A DNA stretch of 64,000 nt from Eulemur rufifrons (Eukaryota; Chordata; Mammalia; Primates; Lemuridae), in NCBI RefSeq assembly GCF_041146395.1, contig NC_090989.1:54524501-54588500 (forward strand), written 5' to 3'. The translations under genes and the position numbers were made by a program. Positions within the stretch are counted from its first letter, which is position 1; every line of letters starts with the position of its first letter. The notes under the pieces were generated by a model, which was not told the origin of the DNA, ran no database searches, and worked only from the letters and a program-made list of their open reading frames with translations. Positions 25,045 to 37,736 of this stretch are shown piece by piece.

Positions 25045-26238
25045 CGGAATGTCCAATTTCCTTAAGTACTAAGTTTGACTTCTTGGTTTTTTTGTTTGTT
25101 TGTTTGTTTTTACTGTGAAGGTACATCCTCATTTTCTCAAAGGCACATTTTGGCTTGTGGTTATCTTTCAAAAATTTTTTAGAGCAATTTTTATGAAACC
25201 ATGGATAAGTCAAAACTTTGTGTGATTTTTGAATATGAGTTCCCTCGTGGAACCAATGCAACACAGACAGCTTGAAATATCAACAAGGTGTTTGGGAAAG
25301 GTGTTTGAAAAGTTCCATTCTGGTGATTTTAATCTTGAAAATGAGCCATGTGCGTGACCTGAGACCAAGGTGGATAATGATAAGCTAAAAGCTGTAGTGG
25401 AAGTGAATCCATCTCAACTTATCTGTGAATTAGCAGCAAAGTTTGATATTACTATTCCAACAACATTGGACCACGTTAAACAAACGGGCAAGGTAAAGAA
25501 GCTGGATAGATGGGTACCACATGAATTAAATGAGCATCAAAAGAGAAATCACCTCAAAGCTTGCCTTTCTTACACTGTTATGACATAAAGGCAAATCATT
25601 TCTATACCATACTGTTACATTTGATAAAAAATGGATTCTTTTTGACAATCGCAAGTGTTGGGCACAATGGCTGGATACAGATGAAGTGCCAAAACAGTCT
25701 AAAACCAAATATTCATCAAAAAAAGCTAACGGTGTCTGGTGTTACAGCACTGGTATTATCCACTACAGCTTCATGAAACCTGGTCAATCGATGACAGTGG
25801 ATGTCTACTGCAATCAATTGGATGAAATGATGAGGATGCTTGTGATTAAGCAGCTGAAATTGGTCAATAAAGACAGGCCAATCCTCTTGCAAGACCACAT
25901 GTTCAAAAAACAAATGCTGCTCAAACTACAGAAGCTAGACTGAGAAAATCTCCGTTGTCCACTGTGTTCACCAGACCTTGCACCAGCTGACTACCACTTC
26001 TTCCAGGCTTTGGACCACTTCTTGCAAGGAAAACTATTCAATTCTCAACAAGTTGTGGCAAATGCCTTTCACTATTTCATCGCCACTTGCTTTCCAGGCT
26101 TCTTTGCTGCTGGCATAAACACACTACCGTCAAGATGGCAAAAGTGTGTTGATATTTAGGCACATACTTTGATTAATTGTACTGCTTCTTGTTTGAGACA
26201 TCATAAGCTAAACCTTTGATTTGAAATCAGACATTTCA
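25045..26238 (+). mobile_element. Complete but inactive mariner (Tc1/mariner) transposon
   Basis: The 1194-bp element is close to the normal mariner length of about 1.3 kb. Its left end 'cggaatgtccaatttcc' (25045) and the reverse complement of its right end (26238 back to about 26220, 'tgaaatgtctgatttca') are imperfect terminal inverted repeats. A TA precedes the left end; the right flank reads TT, presumably mutated. Between them lies a broken transposase gene. A (TTTG)n tract at 25087-25110 lies in the 5' untranslated part. Confidence 0.86.
25201..26159 (+). pseudogene. Mariner transposase pseudogene (DDD type)
   Basis: Mariner transposases cut and paste their own element at TA sites. The relic starts at ATG 25201 and ends at TAG 26159. 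It shows the DNA-binding N-terminus in pieces, the linker motif WVPHEL (25511-25528), and the catalytic domain. All three catalytic aspartates can be found: TFDKKW (25623-25625; normally followed by E), LLQDHM (25893-25895; N to H after D) and SPDLAP (25974-25976). The second and third aspartates are 27 codons apart instead of 34, so about 21 bp is missing. An in-frame stop near 25270, a frameshift near 25305, another near 25590 and a stop at 25941 make it non-functional. The wording is nearer to insect-type mariners than to the transposase domain of SETMAR. Confidence 0.87.
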
Positions 26239-26635
26239 TTTTTAATGTCTTATATACTTTATGATCAATTGACAAAGTGTGGCTTTGGTCAGGGCTTACA
26301 TATATTAAGTTATCATTTATAAGTTGTACTTGAGAAATTTGCTTTTCATGAAAGTTAAATTCTCTAAAGGTTTGAATCATTTTATTTTTCATATATTAAT
26401 TTTTTAATATGTTAAATTATAATTATATAAAATATTTTTCATATATTAAAATGTTATAACTAAAATGTAATTAAACAGTAATATTATTTCATTCAATTGC
26501 GATCTGGTATGTTTTCTGATGGGAAAGAAAGAGTTGCAGTTGCAGCTGGTAAGGTCTAGAAATTGTGCACACAACTTAAAAATGAACTTCTGGTTAAGAA
26601 TGTAGCTGGTTTTAGGTTAGGTTGGGTTAGGTTGC
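26239..26635. other. Unique A+T-rich sequence with a short TTAGG-like run
   Basis: At 26610-26634 there are three to four imperfect 'ggtta' units. This is too short and imperfect to be a telomeric insertion. Nothing else is recognised. Confidence 0.45.
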
Positions 26636-26850
26636 AAGAATTCAAGCTCCAGCTTTGCAATTTGCTAGTTATGTTTTCTTGATTAAGTCACTTAACTTAT
26701 TTGTATTTTTATTTTATCATATGTAAAATGGGGATAGTAACATTCCTGCCTTATTGAGTTGTTGTAAAGAATAAATGACTGTTCCTGACATAGGAAAGTA
26801 CTGTGTGTTAGATATTATGTTACAGGTTTTCATGTTTGACCATTTTGAAA
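26636..26850 (+). repeat. MIR SINE
   Basis: The core order is present: 'cagctttgcaatttgctagt', 'aagtcacttaacttatttg', 'atgtaaaatggggatagtaa' and 'gagttgttgtaaagaataaa'. A well-preserved MIR without a recognisable 5' tRNA head. Confidence 0.85.
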
Positions 26851-27724
26851 GGCTACTTATATTCATTCATATGTTGTAAATACTCTAATGCATGCTATGT
26901 CAAAAATGTTGCCCAACCATTTGTTTTATATTGCTGCAAATTTTTTTTGGAGTTATCATAATATAGGTATAGCTAGGGAGTAGATTATAATTGCAATGTC
27001 TGTTATTTCTTGAGTAAATATAGACTGAGGATCGTTGGCATAGAGCCAAAGGAATTTGGGAAGCGAGAGATGGGTATGGGCTGCCATACTTCGTTGACTA
27101 CAATAAAAGAGAAAGTGAGTTGAGCTAGGAATTGAAAATATGTAGAATTTGAATAGTCAAGGAGGAAGTGGGAAGGGAGATGTGGGTGAGCCTCAGAACT
27201 GGGCTTAACTATGAAACATGATACGAATTGGACCAGGTGTCATACTTGTCCCTATTATCTTAGTCTAAGACTTTTTTTTTTTTTTTTTACCTTGGAAAAC
27301 AATAGGGAAAGTATCTATATTACACATGCCTTTACAAGAAGACAAAGAGTGCTTCAGTATATGCCCAAATTACTCTCCACTCCCAATACACTGTAATTGA
27401 CAAAACATCAACATATTCACCATTAGTCAGCCACATTGTGATGAAAATGCACTACTAACAATAGATTTCCTATATTATGACATTCAAAATGGCATTCTTT
27501 ATAATTACAAAATATATGAAAGCATCATGATCGTAACCATTATTTTTTTACCATAATGAGAAAATTATCTTTTGTTTAGCAGCCCGGAAGCTTGAATTTT
27601 CTATTACCCTAAGATATTATTTCCTTAAAGCAGTGAAATTGCTGAGAAGAGCCCACTCTAGGACACTTAGTCCCAAGGATTCTAGTCCTAACTGCAATTC
27701 CTCTATCCCCTAAATAGATATTTA
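26851..27724. other. Unique sequence
   Basis: No repeat family or coding frame recognised. A T-run lies at 27271-27288. Confidence 0.45.
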
Positions 27725-27880
27725 ATTTTGAATAACTTACTAATACCTTAGGTTCCTCATTTCAAAGACTGGAGAAATGAGATTATATAAACAACTCACA
27801 AAGTTGTTGTAAAAAACCAAATATAAGAGCATTCTAAGATGCTCTGTAAAAATAATACATGGTTTTACATATGCACATAT
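27725..27880 (+). repeat. Decayed MIR SINE
   Basis: 'aataacttactaatacctta', 'ggttcctcatttcaaagact' and 'caaagttgttgtaaaaaacc' follow MIR order. Confidence 0.55.
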
Positions 27881-27989
27881 GCATAATTTTCTGGGGTTGT
27901 TAAATTTAGAGCTAGAAATGTTCTATTATTTGTAATTTGGGTATCATTCTGTATTCAATGAATGCATCCTTCATTGTAAATACCATTCT

Positions 27990-28260
27990 CTGAGTAGCAT
28001 CTGAAAGATGTCTGTGACTATTCTCTCTGAATCCTCAGCACCTAGGACAGTATGTGGGAGATATCATGTATTTTTTAAATGTTGCTATTTGAATAAATGT
28101 TAAAATATGCAGCATAGTGTAGTAGATTAAACTCTGAAATTTAAAGCAGAAAGACTGAATTTAAACTCTAACTCTTTTGCTCAATAACTTTGAGAAGAAT
28201 CTTAAACTCTTCAAATCTTCATTGTCCTTGATCTTAGAATAAAGGCACTGGTATGAATTT
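27990..28260 (+). repeat. L2 3' tail followed by a decayed MIR
   Basis: 27990-28105 ends like an L2 ('ctcagcacctaggacagtat', 'tgaataaatgtt'). 28110-28255 has MIR-like blocks ('aaagcagaaagactgaattt', 'cttcaaatcttcattgtc'). Confidence 0.5.
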
Positions 28261-28384
28261 AATGATTCTTTTCTCTTAAAATATATTCATACACAATTGC
28301 GTACATTTGAATGTACTCATTGCCTAAATTAGTACATTGACTAAAGCACATTTATTAAGTTATTTTGTGCAAAACTTCTCTTTA
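28261..28384. other. Unique sequence
   Basis: Short A+T-rich spacer. Confidence 0.4.
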
Positions 28385-28890
28385 TTTATGTGATAAATGT
28401 ATATTGAACATCTATTATGTGGCCAGAACTCTGTTGGGCACTGGTTTATAGCAAGAAACAATAAAGACATGATTTCTGATTTTATGATGCTTATAATATG
28501 TGGAGGGTAAATTATATCCATAAAATAACCACACTAACAAATAAGAATTGCCATCAGGTAAATGAACATGTTTCTAAGGGAGTACTGAAAAAGTGATGGT
28601 CAGCATAGACTTCCCTGTGAACATAAAACTTGAACCGAGATTTTAATAATGAGTAAAAGTTAATAGTAAAAATGGGAGTGTGGAAATTGTAACCTGGGGG
28701 GAAAGAATAGCCAGTGCAAAGTCCCCATGGCAAGAAACGACATGATTTAAAAGAGGAAATTTTAAAAAGGCTGCTGCGTGGAGAGCAGAAAGCAGAAGGT
28801 GAGATGGGGATGGAGAGTCTAGCATGCCCTTGAACAATGCAGTAAGGATTTTAGTCTGTATTCTAAAAGAAATGGGAAAAGTCTTAATTT
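28385..28890 (+). repeat. Ancient mammalian interspersed repeat (same family as 17000-18400)
   Basis: Begins with 'tattgaacatctattatgtg' and 'ggcactggtttatagcaaga', then the later purine-rich blocks 'gccagtgcaaagtccccatg' and 'ttttagtctgtattctaaaa'. It overlaps the family's 5' and middle parts. The minus-strand frame here is spurious. Confidence 0.6.
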
Positions 28891-29023
28891 TCTTCCTAAT
28901 GCCAAAATTACACAGTAAAAGATTTTGAAAAGTTCTCTCAGGCCCTTAAAAAAACATATAGATTATTTCATTATAAAATATTTTCTATGCTGTTTTTCAA
29001 CAGTGATTGTGATAATGGTATTT
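28891..29023. other. Unique sequence
   Basis: Short spacer before the L1 target-site duplication. Confidence 0.4.
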
Positions 29024-29040
29024 AAAATCAAGTTAATCTG

Positions 29041-29188
29041 TAGTTGAGTAGTATTCCATGGTATACATATACCACATTTTATTAATCCACTCATGTTTGA
29101 TGGGCATTTGGGTTGTTTCCACATCCTTGCAATTGTAAATTGTGTATCCCCATAATATCCTGAATTAAAATAAATAAATAAATAAGGT
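29041..29188. mobile_element. 148-bp twin-primed L1 insertion
   Basis: 29041 to about 29144 is reversed L1 ORF2 sequence ('tggtatacatataccacatt', 'tttgggttgtttccacatcc'). From about 29142 the forward L1 3' tail follows ('tatccccataatatcctgaa' plus a TAAA-rich tail). The target-site duplication is 17 bp with one mismatch: 'aaaatcaagttaatctg' at 29024-29040 and 'aaaatgaagttaatctg' at 29189-29205. Both orientations therefore entered in one event. Confidence 0.92.
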
Positions 29189-29205
29189 AAAATGAAGTTA
29201 ATCTG

Positions 29206-29785
29206 AATCAGTTTTATTTCTATGAGCTTTTTGTCAACTCAAAAATAGGAAGAAAATATTTTTACTTTCTAAAATAGTTTTTTTCAAACTACCAACAAAA
29301 AAACAAATTGATATTAAAAAAATTAAGTAAAACTTCAGTCTGAAATCCACCTGTTCCATCTCCCCCTTCTTACTTTATGTAACTCTGATATTCTTTTCCA
29401 AAAATCTACTACCGAAATGCCATGCATATAGATGTAGCAGTCATAATACCAAAATATTCATTAATTAAACCACCACTTATTCAATTAGTCCCTACTCATT
29501 CCTCTTAGTTTAATACACCATTTATCCACAACCAATTATTCCAATTAATTTGGTAACATTTGAATAATATTTTTGCAAATGTGTATACACACATTTAACT
29601 ACTATCTATCATCTATCTACCTGTCTAGCTTGAGCATTCAGAAAGACTATTAAAATGCAAATGAATTGCAAGCTTTAACTGTAAAGCTCACAACTGATGC
29701 ATGGTTTCAGAAAGTGCAAGGAAGTAATCTGGAAATATTCTGAAATCTCAGACAAAATATTGTCAAATAAAAAGTACTATAGCAG
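29206..29785. other. Unique sequence
   Basis: A+T-rich, with a short decayed CTAT tract near 29600-29630. Confidence 0.45.
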
Positions 29786-29789
29786 TTTA

Positions 29790-30000
29790 TACATATTGAA
29801 AAACTATGAATTGGGTACTGTTCTAAAATATATTTAGTTCTAACAATACATCTGTGAAGAAGTTACTTTAATCATCCCCATTTTTAGATGGAGAAAATAA
29901 TTTAGACATAGTTTAGTAACTTGCCTGTGTAATATATCTCAGTGGTGGATGAAGTAGGCTTCAACTTCAGGCAATCTGAACTATAGCACACAACACTCTT
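29790..30000 (-). repeat. MIR-family SINE (reversed)
   Basis: 'gggtactgttctaaaatata', 'taatcatccccatttttaga', 'tttagtaacttgcctgtgta' and 'caggcaatctgaactatagc' are the reversed MIR blocks in correct order. Confidence 0.72.
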
Positions 30001-30780
30001 ACTGTCTCTAGTACTGACAGAATTAAACCAGTTAGAGATAAAGTAAAAGAATAATGGTATGACTTGTATTTCAAAACAGAATGACTTGAATATCAATGGA
30101 TTAGAGGAAGCTCTTGGGAAAACTGATAAAGTCCCTGAATAATTTGCAGAAATGGCCATATTTATTATTGTGTTTTAAAATTTAAGAATATTATATTGAT
30201 CTAATATGAAATTTGGCTAGAATAATCACATATAAACAATTTGTGAGTTCCAAAACTTAATGTACAACCTAATTTATGTTAAATATATGACAAAGTAAAC
30301 TTATTTTTACAAAAAATTTAGCTTTACTTTGGAAGTCCTAATTAAAGCTTTTTTTTTTTTTACTATTTTCCAAGAAATTTTGATCTGCATTTGTAGTGAA
30401 TATTTTTTTGATTGCTTTCAAAAAAATGTCTAACCCTCTACTTAGTTTAGCTCTTCATCACATGAAATATTTGTGGAATATACTACGTTCTAGAATAATC
30501 TAAGAAACAATATTCCTTTTGCTATCATTGCCATTACAGATACATATTCAGGCTCAGCCAATCATTCACCACTTCCTGGGACTCTGAAGCTTGAGAGAGT
30601 AATGTGAAGTGGAGAGACAGTTGAGAAACTATTCAATGGGATGGAGGTGGCTGTAGGAGGACAGTAACAGTAGTGAGAGTCTAGCAGCAGCAATGGTGGC
30701 TGTTCTTGATGACAATATGAGCAAAGCAGTACCAGTGTTGCCATCAGTAGTGTGTGACCTGGCTGTTTCTGTAGGATGAA
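30001..30780. other. Unique sequence
   Basis: No credible gene. The overlapping frames at 30562-30853 on the minus strand fall in a CAG/GGT-rich patch and look like chance frames. Confidence 0.42.
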
Positions 30781-31240
30781 CATGGTAGTGGTTTTGTAGC
30801 TTAGTCATTTTTCCTTGGTTTTTGGCCGTTTTTAAAGCTTTGGTTGACTCCAAGAAGCAAACATCAGATGGGCTAAGACATGGAAGAGATTTATTAGGGG
30901 TAAATGCCTGACAATGAATGGAGTGGGCAGGAGTAAGTCAGGAGAGTCTTTAGGCTGTGAAGCAGGTCTGACACCCACAAAAGGACAGGGAGAAGAGGCC
31001 CAGATTGGGCATTTCTGAGAGAGTTTTGATCAGGCCATTGGGAGACCCCTGAGCCAAAGTTGCACATTAGAGGAAAGTACACTGGTCTGTGGATTGGGGC
31101 CCACCCTCATACAGTGTGACCTCCTCTTAAACAGATTACATTTGCAAAGATTGTATTTTTAAAAAAGATCACGTTGTAAGGTTGCAGGAAGGACATATAT
31201 TTTGGCAGTACTCAACCCAGTACATACCCCTCTCCCTTCT
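30781..31240. repeat. Probable old LTR/MER-type remnant
   Basis: 'ggaagagatttattaggggt', 'gagacccctgagccaaagtt' and a closing block like a reversed MaLR/MER end ('gtgacctcctcttaaacaga', 'tactcaacccagtacat') suggest one or two old repeats. I cannot name the family. Confidence 0.35.
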
Positions 31241-31284
31241 GGCCTCGCTAATTCTCAATCTTCAGATTCAGGTCAACTAACACT

Positions 31285-31548
31285 TCCCCGTAGTTTTCTA
31301 TAATTGGATTTATTTTATCTATTTATATACTCTCATAGCACCCTACACTCTTTGTAGTGCTTGTTATGAGATGATTTTATGTTCATATGTATGATTCCTT
31401 TATTGCTGTCTGGCTTCCCATGCAATACAGTATGTTTAAAGAAAACAAGGAATTTCTCTTATTTTTTGCTCCACTGCTGTATCCCTAAAATGTAGCACAG
31501 TGTCTATCATGCAGTAGGTACAAAGAATAAACTGATCAACACTTATGT
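31285..31548 (+). repeat. L2 LINE 3' end
   Basis: The layout 'atagcaccctacactctttg', 'cactgctgtatccctaaaat' and 'gcacagtgtctatcatgcag' then 'taggtacaaagaataaa' is that of an L2 tail. Confidence 0.7.
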
Positions 31549-31569
31549 GCACATTTAGTAGTAACATTC

Positions 31570-31760
31570 AATGGGTGTCGGGCAGGTGGGAGGGGGGAGG
31601 AGGGGATGGGTATATTCACACCTAATGAGTGCAGTGCGGTGTGCACCATCTGGGGGATGGAGACGCTTGAAGCTCTGACTCGGGTGGGGCAAAGGCAATA
31701 TATGTAACCTAAACATTTGTACCCCTGTAATATGCTGAAAAAATAAAAAATAAAAAATGA
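31570..31760 (+). mobile_element. Young lemur-lineage L1, 3'-end fragment (one G-rich module)
   Basis: It starts at the equivalent of the 'attgggtatcgg' position, then a G-rich tract ('gtgggaggggggaggagggg'), one module ending 'cttgaagctctgactcgggt', and 'aacatttgtacccctgtaat' before an A-rich tail. It has a single module, like the copy at 3189. No clear TSD. Confidence 0.87.
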
Positions 31761-34359
31761 ATAAATGAACAGCTCATATTCTGGAGAACAAAGGAGCTAT
31801 GGTGGGAGAGGGTGATAATGACACTGTGGAAATATCTCTGTTCTCTTTTGGTAGAAAAAGAAACACTGAGGGAAGTAACGCTTTCTTGATCACAACTCCT
31901 ATTTTAATGCTGCCACTAAAGAGTCTTGTAGTTCGGCCTTGAACTTTAGTGAGGGAAGTTGGAGAATTGATAATTGGAGTTATGAAGGATTCTAAGGCAA
32001 AGGGAGAAGAGAAGAGAAGGACGGAAAAATAACCAGCAGAAATAGTGTACTAGCTGAGGTAGCTTGGCCTGCCCTTTAGAGAGATGATTTAATATGGAGG
32101 CAACCATAAATTATGAATAAATAAGGAAGCCCTCACTGCATTGACAATAAGGATGGGTTAATATCTGTCCATGATTAAAATAGATGTTTCTTTTCCTTAA
32201 ACAACATATTGCTGTACCCTGTTAACCCCAGAGATTTCTAAGTATGCTGAAATATACTTTCCGTTCTCTATGGAAGACTATATTTTGTCAGTGTGCATAA
32301 AAAAATTGAGCTTAGGGAAATTGCATAAAACCAGAATGGGGGAGGAACAAAGGGAATTTTCAATGGCAATGTTAGCAGACAGAAGGCACCATCCACATGT
32401 GGTCTCTTCAATTAGAGACTTAAAAATATGATCCAATCAAGAAATGAGTGCAAAGAAATAACATGTGAGAAAAACAGAGGAAATATACAACCAAATGGAA
32501 CCTAGAAGAAGAAAGAAACTGGTGATGCACCCCTCAAAATAATGTTTTGTAAATCCACCCACTAGCCAAGCTGTGTCTTTTTCAAATTCATAGAACTTTT
32601 ACAAAAGTTTAAACTTCCATGCTTTTATTGTTTTAAGTGCAATGGCATTTTTGATAACACTGATGGAAGATTGCAGGGGGGGCACCTGATAATTTCTTTC
32701 TTAGCATAAAGGGAGGTTAGGGGAGAGCAGTGGGTGATGGTTCAAGTTTGAGTTCAATGTCTTGAAGAATTCAGAAGCCTTTGCAAACTAGGCAGGACTT
32801 TCTATTTTCTTGCAATGTGAAACTTCTGATAAAATACAAATTCTTCCTATTTCTCAGTGTTCAAGCTAATGTTCTTCAAAACTATTCAATAATTATTTGT
32901 TGATAATGTCACAGAATTTCACATAAAAGTCACATTGGCAGTTGGATTCCTACTACCGCCTGTTGCTACTCTTGACTGTTATCAGTATACTGTTGACACC
33001 ATCGTTATATTTCCAGTTGGCACACATTGGTTGATTTTTGTGTGAGTGAAATATTCTAAACATCTGTCCTCTAATTTTCACTGACAATTCTTTAAGTTGT
33101 TTTGGAAGTGTTGTACCTTTTTGCTCCTCAGGGCAGATAGTTAAAGACTATGGAAAAAGTTAAAATCTGGAAGAAATATTTTAGCCACCAAAAATCATTG
33201 AATGAGAAACTCAGTCTGACCTGTTATTTTACTTAGAACTTTTCCCCCAGGCTTCAAAAAATAAATAGAGGAAGAGAAACTAGTATAGAAAATGAGAATA
33301 TCCAAACACAGTTTCAAGCAGGAAAATTGATCAGTTTAACCTACAGGGATAATGGTACATTAGCTACTTAGAAAATAAAAAAAAGGAGTCATCTTACTGT
33401 GTCACTTATGAAGAACGGAAGTCATTAAGGAGCTAAAGAACTACAGGGATGTAATTATGAGGAGAGACAAACCTATTGGATCAATAACCAGCCTTAATAA
33501 AAGGGAATCTGTAGAAAGAAGGATTCAGAAAAATTGGATGACATTTGAACAACAAGAATAGACCTAATATTTAACTTAAAGAAAAAGACAGCATATCACA
33601 CAATTACACACACACACACACATACACGTATCAGTTGAAATGGAGGGGGTGGGGATGGAAAGAGAAAGAAAGAAATGTCTAAAGCAAACCACATGAAGTA
33701 TACATAAATATCTTAGAAAGCTGATTTTATAGACAGTCTATCTCAATAGCTCATCAGTAAATGTTCCCATTCTATTAGAATCTCTCCCTTGATTGAAACA
33801 TTACAAGTTCAATAGATGAAATACTATGTTTTAGTACCATGTAGCATGATTATGGAGTTAGCTTCTTGTAGCCATGAATCATTTACTCAGAAGCACAGAA
33901 ACCTTAGCTTCAAATATCTCTCATACATACACATACACACACACACACACACATCGCACCAAACACACACACACACAAAAACCCCACCCCCAGGGATTAA
34001 CTTTCTATGTGTGACCTTTAGAAATATCTAGGGGAAACAACACGAAGAGGTAAGGAATTCCCAAAAATTTAAGGCCAAGTCTTGAGCTATTGCCACTGTG
34101 GCTTGCTGCAGTTTTGATCTCAAAAGCAGGCAATACCCTTGGTATTTATCAAAAAGGACATTTAATCTCAAAGCATGTGAAAGTAAAACCTCAGCATAAA
34201 GTCTCTTCAGAAATAGTTGCCACTTATGTAAGGTGTTATCTAGCACCAAATAATGGGTTGATTTAGTAGTATTGGCCAAAGAAGAAAAATAGATATAGAT
34301 ATAAAACAAAAAAATTGTAGGAAAGTTTGTTGAAATATTGTCAATGAGTACACCTTGTA
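31761..34359. other. Long unique stretch with two (CA)n tracts
   Basis: About 2.6 kb without a recognised transposon. CA microsatellites lie at 33606-33624 and 33922-33977. None of the short frames shows a known motif. It is a candidate region for conserved non-coding sequence. Confidence 0.5.
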
Positions 34360-34688
34360 CAGATGCTTCTCAGCTTAAAAGGGAGTTACGTCCCAATAAA
34401 CCCATCCTTAATTTAAAATACACTAATTGAAAAATGCACTTAACACATCTAACCTACTTAACATCATAGCTTAGCCTAGCCTACCTTATATGGGCTCAGA
34501 ACACTTAACATTAGCTTACAGTTGAGCAAGATCATCTGACATAAAACCTACTTTATAATAAAGTGTTGAATATCTTATGTAATTCATTGAATATTGTACT
34601 GAAGTCCTTATACTGAATGCACATCACTTTGCACCATCACAAAGTCAAAAATCATTAAGTTGAATCATCTGAAGTCAAGGACAGTCCA
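34360..34688. mobile_element. Tigger-type MITE (Tc1/mariner group)
   Basis: The element begins with CAG ('cagatgcttctcagctt') after a TA (34358-34359) and ends with 'gaagtcaaggacagtcca' before a TA (34689-34690). The ends are imperfect inverted repeats. The inside holds 'catagcttagcctagcctac' and 'aataaagtgttgaatatctt', blocks of a common primate Tigger-derived non-autonomous element. No coding capacity. Confidence 0.78.
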
Positions 34689-34690
34689 TA

Positions 34691-35796
34691 GATTATTTCT
34701 TAAAGTGATGAAATATCATTTTTTGGCAGAATTTTTTTATAATCTAGGTTTTTAATTCAACCATTATCCAAGAGGCACATTAGTAACGAAAAATAGTTGT
34801 AATGAAAATATCAAAGTCATAATTTGCTATTTTTCTAATATTCTTTTTTACTCTACTGTGTTAAAAGGGTTGAGGATAATATGTTTTAAAATTTGCATCC
34901 TTAGAATGCTGATGAAAGGATCAATTGAACTCTTTTTTTTCCCCATGCCTAAATTAACAGAAAAGAAGACAGGAAAATAGCTATAATATTTTAATTATTA
35001 GAAACCATGCTAGCACAGTATAAAAAATAAATGACTTCTGAAAGGAAAAAAAATGAGGTGGAAAAGTGTAAGTAAATAAGATGACACTAAGTGCAAACTC
35101 TTACTAAGGAAGTCATGGTGAGTACAAGCCCTTTCTTAGGTAGGTGCAGAGAGATAAATATGACAGATGTGAATGTACCTGGCTTTCATGAAAAGATGTA
35201 TTTCATAAATCTAAGAATGGAGCTTGACTAAAATATCTTAACCAGTTCAGTTTTTAAGGGAACTATGATTTTAAAAGCCAAGGACCTCAGGCTTAGAATA
35301 AATCAGGCTCAGGATTATAATGGAAAGTACATAAAAATCCCTCTTTTTCTCAAGGCACCACACTGATATTACTATCTTTGATATTTTCTAAAGAAACAGG
35401 ATTGTATAATGTACCAGACATCTAGTAACTTAACACTCTTCCTGAAGCCCTAAAATGATTAAAATAACATTAAGAAGGAAGAAACACAAAATTCACCCAG
35501 AGCTACCACAAAAGTGCTTCACCACAGCCAATAATGTTCAACATAAATAGTCTTTACAAACTCTTTTACTAACTTTTCAAAGCACATTTTCTATTAACTG
35601 AACTATTTCTTCTTTGAAAATTAGTAAGATGTTGGGCTAATTACCACAATAATAGACTCTCATTATCTTTCACCAGTTCTAGGTGGAAGTTCTAGGTTCT
35701 AAGTGATCCCTTTCTCTTCCTGTCCATAAACTCCAGTTAACACAGAGGCATGCTTCTTGCCGAGATTACAAATCTCAGTATCGAAATATTGCTCTC
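34691..35796. other. Unique sequence
   Basis: A+T-rich; no recognised repeat or gene. Confidence 0.45.
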
Positions 35797-35810
35797 AAGA
35801 AATAATTTCC

Positions 35811-36041
35811 CAATGAGTGCATTGCGCACCGTTTGGGGAGTGGTAACACTTGAAGGTGCTGACTCGGGAAGGGGGGGTGGGGAAGGGAGGGATATATACC
35901 TACATGATGGGTGCAATGCACACGACCTGGGGATCAGACACGCCTGGAGCTCTGGCTTGGGGGGAAAGGTGGTACAGGAGCAACGTATGTAACCTGAAAT
36001 TCTGTATCCCCCATAACAAGATGAAATAAAAAAAAAAAAAA
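35811..36041 (+). mobile_element. Young lemur-lineage L1, 3'-end fragment with perfect TSD
   Basis: It contains two successive G-rich 3'UTR modules (the first 5'-truncated), then 'gtatcccccataacaagatg' and a poly-A tail. The 14-bp repeat 'aagaaataatttcc' at 35797-35810 and 36042-36055 is a perfect TSD, so this is a clean, recent insertion. The frame at 35750-35992 is spurious. Confidence 0.95.
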
Positions 36042-36055
36042 AAGAAATAATTTCC

Positions 36056-36889
36056 TGTTTAAAACAGACGTCTTAGAAAAAAAAATCACTCTGTTGTGTG
36101 CCAAATTATGATTATTTCTCTTTGCCTTTGAGCATATTTATGTGGCCGATCTCATCAATATTGTTGTTTTTTAGTTTCCATTTTCTTAAACTTCAGTGTT
36201 ACAAATTATACACAATATACCCTGTCTAGCCTTTGGCTCATTTGTGATTTGTGATTTATTCTTTGGGTACAGGTGAGCTCTAAGGGAGTAATGGCTTGTT
36301 ATTTCCATTATCTCCTGAGGTATCCTCAATTCTTCCTCATTGATCACCAAATGTTTGCCAAACACTTGCTTATTGTCACTCCTGTGTCATACAAATGCTC
36401 ATCACTTAACCTGTGGAAATGTTTGTATTATTTCACTAGTTAAATTTATCTGTGCTATTTCATCTCAAGAAATAATGAAGGAAAATCATGAGATGGAAAA
36501 CATTTATACTTCCTTCAAAATAATCACTTATTGCCTAAAATGAGGTACAGGATATTTTAGTTTTAAATGTCATTTTTTAATACATTGGAAATTAGAAACA
36601 GTTGTAAACTAAATCAAGCCAATTTAGTTAATTAACTCCAGTATTCTCTTACACAAATGCTATAAACAAGTCTTATTATTCAAGTCATATGTTATCATCT
36701 ATAGCAAGAGGAACAATTTATGAAGTTAACTGACAGAATGAAGAATACAACTACTTGAATACAACTGTCAAAGATTTTTAACAATGCCACCTAATTATTT
36801 TTTGGGAATTGGAACATTTTAAAAAGTCAAATTAATTTCCTAGTTTTTAAATGTGGATGCATAGATGCTTCCTAAAATTTTAGAGCAAT
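36056..36889. other. Unique sequence
   Basis: No recognised repeat. The 67-codon frame at 36340-36543 shows no family motif. Confidence 0.42.
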
Positions 36890-37700
<811 letters not shown>

Positions 37701-37736
37701 AAACCTTTTTATATTGTTTTTTCCTTTATTTTTATT

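Noticed and set aside
26610..26634. TTAGG-like repeat, considered as an interstitial telomere
   Set aside because: Only three to four imperfect units in the wrong period (mostly five bases, not TTAGGG).
33922..33977. Short repeats considered as a CRISPR-like array
   Set aside because: They are plain CA microsatellites; there are no regular unique spacers, and the genome is a eukaryote.
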